This document shows, piece after piece, positions 50,981-63,460 of a DNA stretch of 64,000 nucleotides; position 1 is the first letter of the stretch; every line of letters starts with the position of its first letter. Made by a program: the position numbers and the translations under genes. The notes under the pieces were generated by a model. The model was not told the DNA's origin. It searched no databases and saw only the letters and a list, made by a program, of their open reading frames with translations. The stretch is taken from positions 270,462 through 334,461 of the forward strand of contig VWZW01002322.1 of assembly GCA_013397115.1 (NCBI GenBank). The letters are read 5' to 3'. The DNA is from Edolisoma coerulescens. Lineage: Eukaryota; Chordata; Aves; Passeriformes; Campephagidae.

Positions 50981-51230
50981 GATCCCTCTGCCTCCAGCCT
51001 TTCCCTGGACTTGTCTTGGACCGAAATCCAGCCGCGGGAGCCAGCGTGGCTCGCAGAGGGCTGAGCCCAGGGAGGGGCCGGCAGCCTGCAGGCAGCTGCC
51101 TCCCTCGAGCAGCGCTGGAGTGAACGGGAGCGCTCGCCTTGCTGGAGGAATCAATAGAACCGGGCGGATTCACAAAACCAGTTAATTATATGATACCAAA
51201 ACCTTTTTTTTTTTTTTTTTTTTCCTTTCC

Positions 51231-51234
51231 NNNN
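51231..51234. other. Assembly gap of 4 N in poly(T)
   Basis: Four N sit in a T/C homopolymer-rich run (51204-51240), most likely an unresolved homopolymer length. Confidence 0.95.
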
Positions 51235-54200
51235 TTTTCCCTTCCTCCTCCTGCAAAGAGAGGGAGAGGCAGCAAATCATGGCTGAATCATCTGTAGACA
51301 GTGGCTGGTGGCACAGAGGCGACCACGAAGTGTCCGTGTTAAACCTTTGCCCTCTGCCTTCTCCCTGAGAGCACAGATGTGCTCTGCTCCATCCCTGAGG
51401 CAGCTCTCCTCTCCCTGGGGAGGCTGGAGCACCACGCTGGCTTTTCCTCCTGTTGCTTCTCTGATGACCTGCCCTGCTCAGGCTCCTCTTTGCTGGACAA
51501 AGGTGCGCTTGTGTTGCTCGTTGTGAGGCCGCAGCACAAAGTTGTGAATTCCACTTTCCCAGAAAAGTGAGATCAAGCCGGTGTTTCAAAGTCCTTTTAC
51601 ACCTGCGGTGGGGAGGGCTGGCTCTGTTCAGGTTGCTGTGGTTTGCCTTTCACCTGGGTAACTGATACAAAAAGAATTGCGTTGCCTGAGACAAAAAGCT
51701 GGTTTTTTGCAGCTCTGCTGTGAAGCAGGAGGCACAAAATTTCCCCAAACTGCAGGGCAAGGACCCAGCAAGGTGCTGGGCAGGGCTTGGGGAGCTGGGT
51801 ACAGGTGCTGAGCTGAGTTTGGGGTTCAGCTGGGGACCCAAGCGCAGCCCTGTGCCCTCAAACTCCACTTGTGTTTTTAAGCTTTTTTCCAGGGGTATTA
51901 CCTGAGGCAGTGAGAAATCCTTGTGCAGGTGTTTGTTGCAGGATGCTCTGGCTCATGGCAGCCTGTTACCCAAGTGAAAAGGGGACTCCATCCTCCAGGC
52001 AGTGGCTGAGGTGACATTTTCAGCAACATTTTCAGTAACATTTCCCATCCAGTCCCACGTGAAGTGCTCCCAGCTCAGCAGTGCTGCCAGCGAGGGCTCC
52101 GGGGCTGTCCTGCACATCTGAGAAGGCAAAGTCCAAGAGTAAAGTTTAAAAATAATCATTGTGAAAGACAGAGCAGCAGACTGTCATTTCTCTGGTCTGG
52201 CCAAGCCTCTGATAAATGAATGTTTATTCAGAAAAGACCCAAAACAAAGCCATAGTTGAAACAGACTGGATTTTCCTTTAAAGGACTTCACGCAGGACCT
52301 TTTTATAGTATTGTGTTTGTTATTCTCAAGTAGAAGCCCTAAAATAAAGCGTTTTCCTACTAAATCCAGAGTTGGGTGGTTTTCTTTCCCTTGGGCAAGC
52401 TTCAGGATGTTTTGTTTTGATACAGCTGCAATGTTTGCATGTGTTAATAGCAATCCCATCTCCATTTCTGCCTACCAGGAACATTTCCACAGTTATACTG
52501 GTTTAAATAGTTGTTCTGGGGCACCATCCAAAATTCAATGTATCCATCCAGCAGGAAAGAGAGAGCAGTGTGCTGTTTGGGTGGCTTAGTTTTTTGGGAG
52601 AGCTAGATTATGTTCTCACAGGACTTCCATTCCCAGCCTCCACGCGTCCCTGAAAATGGGGAAATTTAAAAGAAGTGTGCAGCATTTATTTTGCAAAACC
52701 AGCGAACAAGATGGCAAAACTTTAAACGAGATGAAGACCTCATTTGTGGCAGCTTTGTTATGAAAATAATTAACAGTGCGTGATGGAATCTGGTTGATGG
52801 GATCTACGGGTATTTTAAAGCAAATTTGAGGAGAACCACGTTCAAAAAGTGAAGGCGTTGTATTTTTGATGGGGAATTTGTGACGTGATGGGAGGTTAGG
52901 GTTAAGGTTTTCTGTTCCTTGTCGTGGTGAGGCCATTTGTGGTTTCGTTCCTTGTCCAGCCCAGCCCCATTTCCTATCTGGAATTGATTATGGAGTGAGA
53001 AGAGAAGGGTGTTTGAATGACAAGAGGACTGAGCTGCCAATCTGCAGCCTCAGTGGTTCTTTAGGGCCTTATATTTATAGGGCTGAAGGTGTTTCTGAGG
53101 AACACGAGCCCCATGGACTGTGTTTGTGGTCCCCTGGTTGCCCAGCTGGAGCAGAGCTCGGTGGGCACCTGGCACGGTGGCACCTGGTACAGCTGAGTTA
53201 TTCCTGTGGATTTTCGGTGTTATTCCTGCCCTTGTGAATCATTCTGGCTTCAAAGGGACATCAGGGGATGACTCCCTCTGTGCTGTCTCCCTGGGAAGGG
53301 TGACCATGCCCTTGGTATGGTGGGAATGTCCTGTGGGCAGGAGGAGCTGAGTGAGGCAGGAGGAGGTTGGCATGAACAGTGTGAAATCCACGCAGTGCAG
53401 CGTCCCCAGATAACCAAACTAGGAGTGAAGGAGAGCCGGGGGGAAGCTGCAGTCTGACTCTTGGTGGCCTCTAAAGGTTTGAGGGCTTTCTCAGCATCCT
53501 TAGTGGTGTTTTGCTGCTGTATCCTGTGGTTGTGCCTTGCCTCATCCCGTTTCCTGCCAGCTGGATGATGCTGTCCCTGCCAGGCAGGCCCCAGGCAGGG
53601 AGTTTGGTAGGAATTTTGCCCTGTCCTCATGCCTGGCCCTGCTCTTCCCCACAGAGCTCACCAGTCTTTCCTCCTCACCTCTCGGCAGAGCTGGGGTTTA
53701 ATGGAGCACTCTTAGCTTCGGGGATGAAAACCAGCCCTCAAACTCTCCTTTGTTTTTCTTCCTCAGTCACGTTAACTCAAGGCTGCTGGAAACCCTGAAT
53801 GTGGAAGGGCCAAATCCAGCCTGGCCCATGGGTTTCTCCCTGGGGCGGGAGCAGCTCTGCGTGGGAAGCTGCTGCTCACACTCGGTTCCAGCAGTGAGCC
53901 CCAGCACCGGGGCCATCCCTGGCCTCTGCCTGCTCCCAGCTCTCTGACCTTGATCCCCACAGCCCAGCTTTGGAGGGTGTCTCTGTCTTCCGGCCGTTTC
54001 GTGCCGCAGTGGGAAATAGGAAGCAGAAGAATCCATACGTGTGACCTTGAGCGCGAGCGGGGGCAGACGGGCGGTGCTTTTGTTGCGTGACTGAGGGGTC
54101 TGAGCTGGGGTGTCCTTGGGGTCCCTGCCCTTGGCACAGCCCCGTGTGTGCCCTTTCCATCCCAGCAGTGTGCTCAGGCCGTGCTGTGCCCTGCCAGCAG

Positions 54201-54269
54201 TGGGGTGGGCAGAGGGTACAAATCAAAGGGATGAACTGGAGTGAGGGGAGGTGGCTGCTTTGCGGTCCT

Positions 54270-54350
54270 GGGTGCGTGGTCAGGCTGCTTTGGGTGCTGG
54301 TGAGGATCTGGCTGCTTTGGGTGCTGGTGAGGATCTGGCTGCCCTGGTGC
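54270..54350. repeat. 27-bp tandem repeat
   Basis: The unit ggctgctttgggtgctggtg plus aggatct occurs at 54283 and 54310, with partial copies on each side. Confidence 0.88.
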
Positions 54351-57300
54351 TGCTCCATCCCAGTCACCCAGCCCCCTGCAGCTCTGCCTTGTTGCTTCTT
54401 TGCCAGAGGGCCCAGGGCAGCATCCCTGGTGCCCTGCAGCTGGAATGCCTCCTCCATGCCTTCCCCGGGGCTGGCTCAGCCAGCATCACCCTTCTCCCAG
54501 CTCCCCAGCCACACAGCAGCAGCGAGGGGCTCACGGGCTCTCTGCTCACTGAGCTGGGGGCTGGCTCTCCCTCTCCTACTCCCAGCTTTGCCATCCCATG
54601 GCACAAGAGCCCCCATGTCCCCTCCCCAGCCCCGCAGCCTGCGGCAGCGAAGGCTGATGGAGAGGGGCCAAGCACAGCAGCGTGGTGCCAAGAACTTTCT
54701 TTGTTTCCAGCCACCTCCCTCCTTTTTTTTTTTTTTTTTTTTCCTCTTACAATTTCCCACTCCCTTTTCTATATTAAATCCACTCTGGCTTGGCTGGATT
54801 GCTCAGCTCCTTTGGTTTCTCTGCCCCTTTGGGTTTCTCGTGCGGTGGCCGAAGGGAGGGTGAGGCTCTCACATCTCCCCTCGTTTCAGGGTTGGGGTAG
54901 CGTGGGTGAAATCAAAAGCCTGATGCTTTTGACTGATGCTTTTCCCCTTTGCTGGTGAAAGATGCTTTAAATATGTGGAGTTTTCCACAGAGAGGTTTAT
55001 TGTGCAGAGTCTCCCTGGACCCTGGACCACACAGGCTCCAAGGCTTTGGAAACAGCTCTGCAGACAGCTCTGCCCCCGCTGCAGGCTGTTATGTCTAGAG
55101 CTGCTGCAGGAGCTCTGCTGGAGCCTGGGGACCTTCTCTGGTGTCCCTGCATTCCCGTGGAGGTGTCTTTCCAAGCGACCAGGGCACTTCTTTCCGCCCT
55201 GCCCGTGTCTGTGTGCAGGAGCTCTGGGCACGGGGATGCTGGGGAAGCTCCAGGATGGCTGCAGAGCCCCAGGGAAGGCTGTGCCGTGCCAGGAGAGCTG
55301 CCCTTGGCATGGCTGAGCTGCTCCTGGGCCCAGGCTGGCAGAGCTGGACGGTGCTGAGCTTGGGGTGGCCTCGCTGCCTGGTTCAGCTGGGTGCCAGGCA
55401 GAGTTGCCAGGCAGCTGCCATCCCTCTGTGGGCTTCATATGTGTCCCCCCCAGCCAGGATTCCTCGCAAGTCTCCATGCAAAACTTTGGGAAACTCCTGT
55501 AGGAGGAGAGAAGCCGAAACTGCATCTCTAGGTTTTTCCCTCACCTTCACTCTGCCTTTTTCCTGCTCCCATTTGAGCAGCCCAGGCTGCTTCCCAGCTT
55601 GTCCTGATGTGTTTATGCAAGGAATCCAGAAGTGATTCTTCTGCGAGGTCACACGGCCTCGTGTTTAAGAACGGGAAACTGGTTCTGTTATTTTATTTTT
55701 TTTTTTTTCAGTATCTGTTCTTAATTTCCTTGCCTCGAGTCAGCAGTTTGAATCAGCTCCTCTCCCTCCCCAAGCTGTTGTGTGGGACTTCGTGGCTCTT
55801 CAGGAAGGGCAAGACCGAGGATCTGGGGATGGCTCCAGAGCCCTGGGTCCCTTTGAGCAGTGGAAGTCACCAGGAGCCACTGCTGTGTGCAGCACCAGGG
55901 ATTTCCAGCAGCCCCTGGAAAAACACTTCTGGTGGCTGACTGCTCCATTTCTTCAAGAGGAAAAGAAAGGAAAAAAATGAAATCTCTGGCTGCCCTTTTC
56001 AGCTTTGCACTGGCTTCTCATCCCCTCTGTCCCCGTGACTCCCATGGCTCTGGATGTGTCTGAGCCGGCTCCTGCAGCCTCCCAGGAGCTCTCTCCCTGC
56101 CTGGGCTGCCCCCCTGCCCAGGAGGGATGTCCTGGATCCCCCTGTGGCTCTCTCCTGCCATGAGCTGCCCGCGTGTTCCCCCGGGAGCCCTCGCTGCCAC
56201 CCTGGCAGCTCCCTCTGACAGCTCTGTCACGGCTGGCCAGGTGCCATCTGCATTTCTTGTAGCCAACTCTCATTCTTCTGACAGTTCCCATCCAAAGGTT
56301 TTCAGCTCCATTTTCCACTGGGCCGTTCTCCCTCTGAGAGAGGTGCTGGGGAGGGGGCAGCAGTGACAGATGCCGGGTGATGATGGAGGGGACCAAGCTC
56401 GTGGTGCCCACTGGGAAGGCTGCAGAATCCCCTGGGTCTTTTTCCATGTTATATTTAGGGATATTTAGTGTGACCAAGGAGAACCTCGGGCAGTGGTTGG
56501 TGGTCCTGATGCCACACTTCTCAACTGGTCATTTTGAAGTAGTTGGTTTGTGACCATTTCCTCGTAATGTTGGGAATTTGGGAATCCCAAGGAGTTTGGG
56601 ATCCCAATCCCAGTGGAGTCTGTTGTGTTTGGCCTTTTTCACCTGCAAGTTTCCATTTGCTGTGAAGGATCTGTTCCATCTCTGCCCTCCAAGGGACGGG
56701 AGCACGGAGAGGGGTTGGTGTTCATGGGGAAGGCTCCTCTGACCTGGCATTAAACAAGATCCACCTGCACCTCAAAAATCGTCCCTGTGGCTTCTGTACC
56801 TCCCAGGACTGGGGGCTCTCAGGGTTGGGAGAAGGGTCAGGTGTCCTTTCCAGAGGGAGGGGAGCCACCATTCCTGGCTTTCACCGACTCAGCTCCTTCC
56901 CTTCCCTGGTGCAGACCCCACAGCTGGCCCTGAAGGGCTGTAGATATTTGGATATTTGGGATTTGGACAGCTCAGCTGTTGGTTTTGGCCGGGGGCCCAG
57001 AGCCCCCTGCCTGGATCCAGCCACCCCTCCCTGCCATCCCCTCAGCTCCCCCATCCCTCAGGAATGACTGGAGCAGGATCCAAGTGCCAGCCCCCATCCC
57101 TGTGGGGGCACACCCCAGAGCTGTGCCAGCTGCAGCCCTGGGAGATCCCCTCTCCATGGAAAAGCCCTGCTGGTGGTTTCTCCGTGTGATTTCTCTGAAG
57201 GGCCGCGGAGATCTGAGCTGGAGAAGACCCATGGAATAACTGCTTCCACGTGTCCTCACCCACACACGGGCTGGGAAAAAGCCTCTTCTCTGAGCAGCCT

Positions 57301-58544
57301 CTGCAGGGCTGGGGGCTGAGGGGGCAGCTGATGGGGTGGCTCCCAATGGGATAAAATCTGGGTTATTTAGGTTGCTGTTTCATGGTGGCTGCTCCTGGCA
57401 GGACATGGTGCAGTGCTAGGCCAGGAGGGGAAACTTCAGAACAAGTGCAATGGTTTTTAAGCTGTTTGATCATTGAAAATGTCTTCCAAAGGCACCTGAG
57501 GAAGGGATTTGTGGGTCTGTGGGAGCTTGGTGCCTCACATCCAGTCCCTCTGGAAACCCTTGCTGGGAGGCTGAGGGCACTGCTCAAACCTTTCCAAACC
57601 TGCACTTGTTGTTAGGTGAGGAGAGCACCAGAGTTGTGTTTTCTGGTGGTTTATTTATTCCTGGGACAGCCGGGCCTGGATCAGGTATTGGCAGAGACCA
57701 AGATCTGGTGGGCTGGGGCTGTTGGAAGGACGAGGAATATCCACAAGGAGAGAGGAAGTTGGCTTTCCCCAGGTTTTATGGATCCTGGAGAGCTCCCATT
57801 CCTGTGGGCTTCCCCACCTTCTCTGCCTTCCATAAGTAGGTTGAGGAGATAACCCTGGAGACCTCTCTGCTGCTGGAAAGGGATGTGCAAGAAACTGCTC
57901 TCCTGGCTCCTGGGAGATCTGCCTTCCAGCAAAACAGCAGTGAGCTCAGCACTGAGGAGAAACGCTCCTTCCCTCAGCCGCAAAGGGCACGAGGAAGCCT
58001 GGTGTGCCCTCAGACCTCGTGGCTTTATTACCCTGAAGAGCTCTGAATTATTTTGGCTCGAGTGTATCCGTATCCTGATTAAAATCCCAGTCTTATCCCA
58101 AGCTGTTGACTCCAAATAAAGGCAGGGTAGGAATAAACAACGAGGCAAAGTTGGCTGCTCCTGCTGCCCCAGTGGAAGGCTCTCTCCAGGCAGGCGGCCA
58201 GCGGTGATATAACCCCGAGGAGAGCTGCGGACTGGTAAGAAAACTGGGATACCAGCTGAGCTTCCAGCCCACATGAGCTCATGCTGGCCCAGCAGCAAGT
58301 CCTGGGGAGAGGGTAAAGGAGTTTGGACGTGTGTTAACATCGGGTTAACCCTTGGTTTGCTGGAGGGGTGCTGCCTGCCCTGGAGCACAGCGTGGTCCTT
58401 CCAGGCCTCCCCAGCTGGAGCAGATGTTGTCTTGGAGAATCCATCTGCCTTCCCTGTGTTCATACGGAGGAGGTGCAGGTCCTTCATCTCAGAATCAGAG
58501 TTTGTGAAGGAAAGCAGAGCAGGGAATGGCTTTGGGCTGTGAGA

Positions 58545-58778
58545 GGGGGTTCAGATGGGATATTGGGAAGGGATTCTCCCTTGTGAGGGTGGGGAGGAAG
58601 AAGCACTGGGAAGAAGCACTGCAGGGTGCCTGGAAAAGCTGTGGCTGCCCCTGGATCCCTGGCAGTGCCCAAGGCCAGGTTGGACGGGGCTTGGAGCCAC
58701 CTGGGACAGTGGAAGGTGTCCCTGCCCATGGCTGTGGTGGCACTGGATGATCTTTAAGGTCCCTTCCAACCCAAGTTC
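58545..58778 (+). mobile_element. CR1 LINE 3' end, sense
   Basis: Contains tgtgagggtggggaggaaga, ggccaggttggacggggctt and gatctttaaggtcccttcca. A 14-bp internal duplication (gaagaagcactggg type) at about 58598-58622 replaces the usual segment after gtgggga. Confidence 0.92.
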
Positions 58779-60127
58779 AACAAAAGTGGACCTGGAATTA
58801 CTGGTTTGAAATAGGGAAGTTGTTTATTTTGGCAATAAGAACTTGATCCCTCTCGCTGCCTCGTTTTCTGCCTTAATTTGGAAGTGATTCCACTGGGAAG
58901 AGTTTGTCACCCCTCGGGAGTGTCCTCACCTCGGTGGCTCAGGCTGTGTCAGCCCTCGGAGCAGCAGAGGGAGATTCGAGGTAGATTTTCAGGACAGGAT
59001 TGGAGTAGGTTTGATAAACTCAAATAATTTTGAGTGTTGTGCTATCCACGTGAGACTCGTGGTGTTTGAGTTTGGGTATTGGTTTAGGATGTTGGTCACA
59101 TTCCAGAACCTGGAAAAACGGGTGTCTCAGAGGGGAAAACCTTGTGAAACTCCTGAGGGATTCTGTTTTCAGTACTAAAAATCAGCATTTAAGAGCCTTC
59201 ATGCTTGATTTTGCCGGGAGAAGTTCCAGCAGGTCCCTTCACCTGGGATTCTGAATGTTTTCTTCCTGCTTCAAGGAACTGATATTTGAATTTCTGGTGG
59301 AAATAAACACATGAATTAGGGAGGAAAAAAAAGAAATACCCGTGGTTCTGCTCAGTCAATCTGTTCTCAATTTGAGATCTCTATCACTTGGGTGTTACAC
59401 TGGCACCTCATCAAGGGTTATCTCTGCTCTCTGTGGAAAACAAGGGAGGACATCAGATCAGTAATTGGCTCATTCTGTGATCTGCTTGTTGTCCTTCACG
59501 GAACAATTAATGATGAAATGGGCTGGGTTTGGTGTTTTGTTTTGCATTCATCACCAGTTAAAGCCTGGTCACGGGGCCTGTGAATAACCTGCAAGACCGG
59601 GGTTGATTGTGGGGCATTTTAAGGATCAGGAGGGTGATTTGCACCGCAGCAGGTGTGAGAAACCCAAACCTCAGAGCTGCTCGTGGGGCAAAACAGGTGG
59701 AGTTTCAAACCTTGGGGGCTTGAGCTCTTGCAGTCCCAGGGGCCAGGCTGGTGCAGGTGCTGCCCTGGGATCTCAACATCAAATTTGATGCTGTAGCTCT
59801 AAATGGGGTGGCCAAGGTTTAGTAATTATTGACTCCTGTGTCTGGAGGGGTTTGTGCTGTGTTTTTACACTGAAATGTCACTTCACATTCAATCTGTGCC
59901 CCTCTTTAGTGCCACAGAACTCTGTTCACCACTAGAAATGAACATTTGGGTAAGCTGCAGCAGTGGAGCTCAATAATTTAGGCTTGCCTATGTTGTGGTG
60001 TTGCTGAAGTGATCTGAAGTGCTCCCACGGTCGTCACCCAGCCATGGTGGTGCACTGGCAGCTTTTTGGGTTGTGGTGGGGGTTTTTTGGGTGCCCCCTC
60101 TCTGATTTGTCCCTTTGTCCCCTCCAG

Positions 60128-60208
60128 GTCTACATCATCAAGGTCACCTGGTCCAATGGAGCCACAGAGGTCATTTACCGGCGGTACAGCAAGTTCTTCG
60201 ACCTGCAG
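60128..60208 (+). CDS. SH3PXD2B: SH3PXD2B coding exon 2 (PX domain)
   Basis: An 81-nt exon with acceptor cccctccag and donor gtgggg, phase 0. It encodes [20 protein letters not shown] then SKFFDLQ. The RRYSKF segment is the phosphoinositide-binding motif of PX domains. It follows directly from the Tyr codon ending exon 1 and matches human TKS4 at most positions. The remaining PX and SH3 exons lie beyond the window. Confidence 0.95.
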
Positions 60209-60529
60209 GTGGGGAACCCTCCAGTTCCTGGGGCTTTGGCTGGGCAGGATGAAAGGCTGAGGTCACCTGAGCTGCTGGGTTCTGCTTTTTCCGTGCAGCT
60301 GCTGGGGGTTTTATTGGGGGGGTGTTTGTTTGCTTTGGGGGAGGATTTTGTTGGAGTTAAGTCCAAATTCCATTCCTGTGGCTTTCCCAGCTGCTGTCAC
60401 AGCAAACCAGGGCTGCCACTGGAAAACCACTTGATTCCCTGGGGAAGTGCCCGCTCCCCCTGCCAGCAGCTGCTTTGGTACCTGGAGGAGCCAACAGGAA
60501 AGGTGGAAGAGGGACTTTGTGCAAGAGCA

Positions 60530-60803
60530 TGAAGTGACAGGACAAGGGGGAATGGCTTCAAACTGAGAGTAGATTTAGATGGGGTATTAGGAAAAAATTC
60601 CTCCCTGTGAGGGTGGGGAGGCCCTGGCACAGGGTGCCCAGAGAAGCTGTGGCTGCCTCATCCCTGGAAGTGTCCCAGAAGAGGTTGGATGGAGCTCTGG
60701 GCAAGCTGGTGTGGTAGAAGATGTCCATGCCCATGGCAGGGGGTTGTAACTAAATGATCTTTAAGGTCCCTTCCAACCCAGGCCATTCCATGGTTCTGTG
60801 ATT
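60530..60803 (+). mobile_element. CR1 LINE 3' end, sense
   Basis: A long, well-preserved copy from gtgacaggacaagggggaat through tgtgagggtggggaggccct to ctttaaggtcccttccaacc, ending at the ATTCYATG/ATTCTGTG-like terminus (attccatggttctgtgat). Confidence 0.94.
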
Positions 60804-61851
60804 TAATTCCCTCCTGGTGCACGGGGGAGACAGGAGGAGAATGGAAGAGGGAGGGAGGAGGCTGGAAAGGCAATTGGGACGGGCTGGGCTGCAGAAAACC
60901 CAAACCAGTGCTCTGGGTGAGCAGGCAAAGGGTGTTTTCCACCTCCTCCTTGGTGGAGATGAGCCAAGGGGTCTGGCTGGGCTTTATGAGCCAAGACACA
61001 CACCGAGCTGCTGGAACAGCCCCCGTGCAGAGGGGAAAAGAAAATGAACAAAGGGATCTCTGGACTGGCAGCAGCTGCCAGAGGGGCCACTGGCATGCCC
61101 CTCCTGGGCTGTTTGTGGCACCAGGGGAGGAGCTGGGCACCCTCTGCCCCCAGAACCCTCTCACATGAGGCCGAGCATCGCCGTGGGCTGCATTCCAAAG
61201 GGGAAGGAGAAAGCCTTTCCCAAGACCTCAGCATGCAGACACTGCTGAAATTACAGCCTGCAGATGGCTTTCCCAGGTTCTGCTGGCTTCTCCAAAGCCT
61301 GGGATCGGGGCGGATGCTGCTCACCCACAGCAGTGGTGCCCTGTCCCCTGCCCAGCAGGACACCTTCAGCAGAGCTGGGGCTGGGACCGTGAGCTCCCCA
61401 GCTGTGGCCCTGCCCTGCCCTGCTGTCACACACCCCCAGGTAGGGTGGCCCAGGCAGGGGTTAAGCTGTGCACAGCTGCTTGTGTAACCAAGGAAATATT
61501 AAAGTAAACAAACAAGGAACAGCTGTTGGGCAGCAGCCAGGGCTGGAAGGAAATGGAACTCGTGCTTCCTTCTCTGCAGCATCTCCGTCGTCTCTGGTGC
61601 TCCAAGGTGGTGGCCAAGCTCATTCCATTGTCTGCTGCAAGGGGGGCACGGCCTTTTGGGGTTTTTGTTTGGGGTTTTTGTGCCTCCAGCTGTGCTGGGG
61701 AGGGAATGTGGGGAATTGTGGCTGTCCTGTCTCTCTCTCTCTCCCTCCCCTCCATCCTGGCTGGAGCTGTGCACGCTCCTGAGATGGGAAACATCATCAC
61801 TGGAGCCAGAGGCTCTGCAAAACACCCTGGAGCACCTCTAGAAGAAGGGAT

Positions 61852-61910
61852 ATTTTATAAATACATATATTTTATATATACATATATGTATTTTATACAT
61901 ATATATCATG
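61852..61910. repeat. AT-rich simple sequence with internal palindromes
   Basis: An imperfect TA/ATTT microsatellite-like run with self-complementary cores such as acatatatgt. Confidence 0.85.
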
Positions 61911-63067
61911 GTGGAGGTGGGAAAGTTTAAAGCAAACATCTCCCCCCTTTGCCGTTCCCTGCAGCTTTTTCTTAAAAAAAATGAAAAAAAAAATATCAAC
62001 AACCACTCCTTTTTGGCACTGTTGAAAGAATGAAAGAAGCTGTGGTTTTCCCCTTCCTTCCCCGTTATCACACATGCTTCCTGGTGTCCTTATTTTAAAC
62101 TTGTGGTGCAGGACAGTGGAAATTGGATTGAGAGGCGAGGAGTGAAACAGATCCTCTGAGCACAGTGGAAAAAAATGCTCTAGGTAGGCTTGGTAGCACT
62201 GACTGTTGCCATTGCTGGAGGCCTTTCTTGTGTGACTCTTGGATGATTCCATGCCAATTTTAGCTCTTTAGGCAGAAACTTTCCATGCTGGAAATTATTC
62301 GTGCCTCTGGTTATTTAAAAAAGAAAAAGAAAAATTCCACACAACCCCCCACAAAATGAGTGAGGCACTGAAATGGTTCAGCTGCTTCTGAAAACAGCAA
62401 GAGGGGAAAATATTTTTCCTTGGTCCATTTTTGGTGATCTTTTTGATGTGCTGGAGGAAGAATTGGAAACTTGAGCCGCAGGTGATCTCTGTGTCAAGAA
62501 TCTGTCTCTCGTGTTATCCAGGGAAAATCCATCCAGATTTATCCATCCCCACAGCCTTGAGCCATCCCAGTACATGCATGTTTGGGTCGGGATGTTTGTT
62601 CATTTAATATCCATGTTCCCCAGTGGTTCTGGCTGTGCTCCCCATGCTCCTGTCAGAGGCTGAGCAGGGTTTGTTTGCTCAGGAGCAGCCCTGGCTGCGT
62701 TTGGGTGAAGGTTGGTGCACCCTCCTTGGCTGTCCGTGGCTGTTCCTTGGCAGGGACGTGGAAGCTTTTGGATCCAAGTGGGAGAGAGGAGCTTGGTGGG
62801 GCTGAGGAGATGCTGCAGCTCCGTGTGGGAGTGGCTGGGGAGTTGCTCCTGATATTCCCAGTGGGGAATTCACAGCTGAATCGCTTGTCACCTTCCATTG
62901 TGGCCAAACAATTATTTCAGGAGCAGGGCCAAGGACAACACGAGCACGCTCCATGCTGACAGCAGAGGCACGGGGCAAAGGGTGCTCCCCTCCCCAGCCA
63001 GGCAGGAAGGACACTCCAAACACAAACTGAACCAGGAGTGAAGCCTGGAGTCTGCTGGACTCTGACT

Positions 63068-63460
63068 CCACAGAATCCTTGAGGTTGGAAGAGAGCTCCA
63101 AGATCAGAATCCAACCTGTGCCCCATCCCCACCTTGTCCCCAGCCCGGAGCACTGAGTGCCACCTCCAGCCCTTCCTCGGACACCTCCAGGGATGGGCAC
63201 TCCAAACCTCCCTGGGCAGCCCCTGCCAAGGCCTGAGCACCCTTTCCATGGGGAAATTCCTGCTGCTGTCCAGCCTGAGCCTCCCCTGGCCCAGCCTGAG
63301 GCCGTTCCCTCTCCTCCTGTCCCTGTTCCCTGGGAGCAGAGCCCGACCCCCCCGGCTGCCCCCTCCTGTCAGGGAGTTGTGCAGAGCCACAAGGGCCCCC
63401 CTGAGCCTCTTTTATTTTGGGTGAGCTGAACACCCTCAATTCCTTCAGCCATTCCTCCTA
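63068..63460 (-). mobile_element. CR1 LINE fragment, antisense (diverged subfamily)
   Basis: Starts cacagaatccttgaggttgg, then gtgccccatccccaccttgt, cacctccagggatgggcact and ggtgagctgaacaccctc, the complement of a CR1 3' region of the same subfamily as 13258. The 5' limit is uncertain. Confidence 0.85.

Larger units (their letters stand above)
49504..60127 (+). other. SH3PXD2B: SH3PXD2B intron 1 (10.6 kb)
   Basis: GT-AG intron. It holds a GGA microsatellite (49588-49610), a second CpG-rich patch (about 50460-50980), a 4-N gap at 51231-51234 in a poly(T), a 27-bp duplication (54270-54350), poly(T) at 54722-54742, a CR1 piece at 58545-58778, and AT-rich single-copy DNA around 59430-59530. No nested gene was recognised. 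Confidence 0.75.

Noticed and set aside
50194..51185. Frames of about 240-270 codons in the CpG-rich patch of SH3PXD2B intron 1
   Set aside because: Overlapping frames in several phases and on both strands, of biased composition. This is typical of CpG-rich noncoding DNA.
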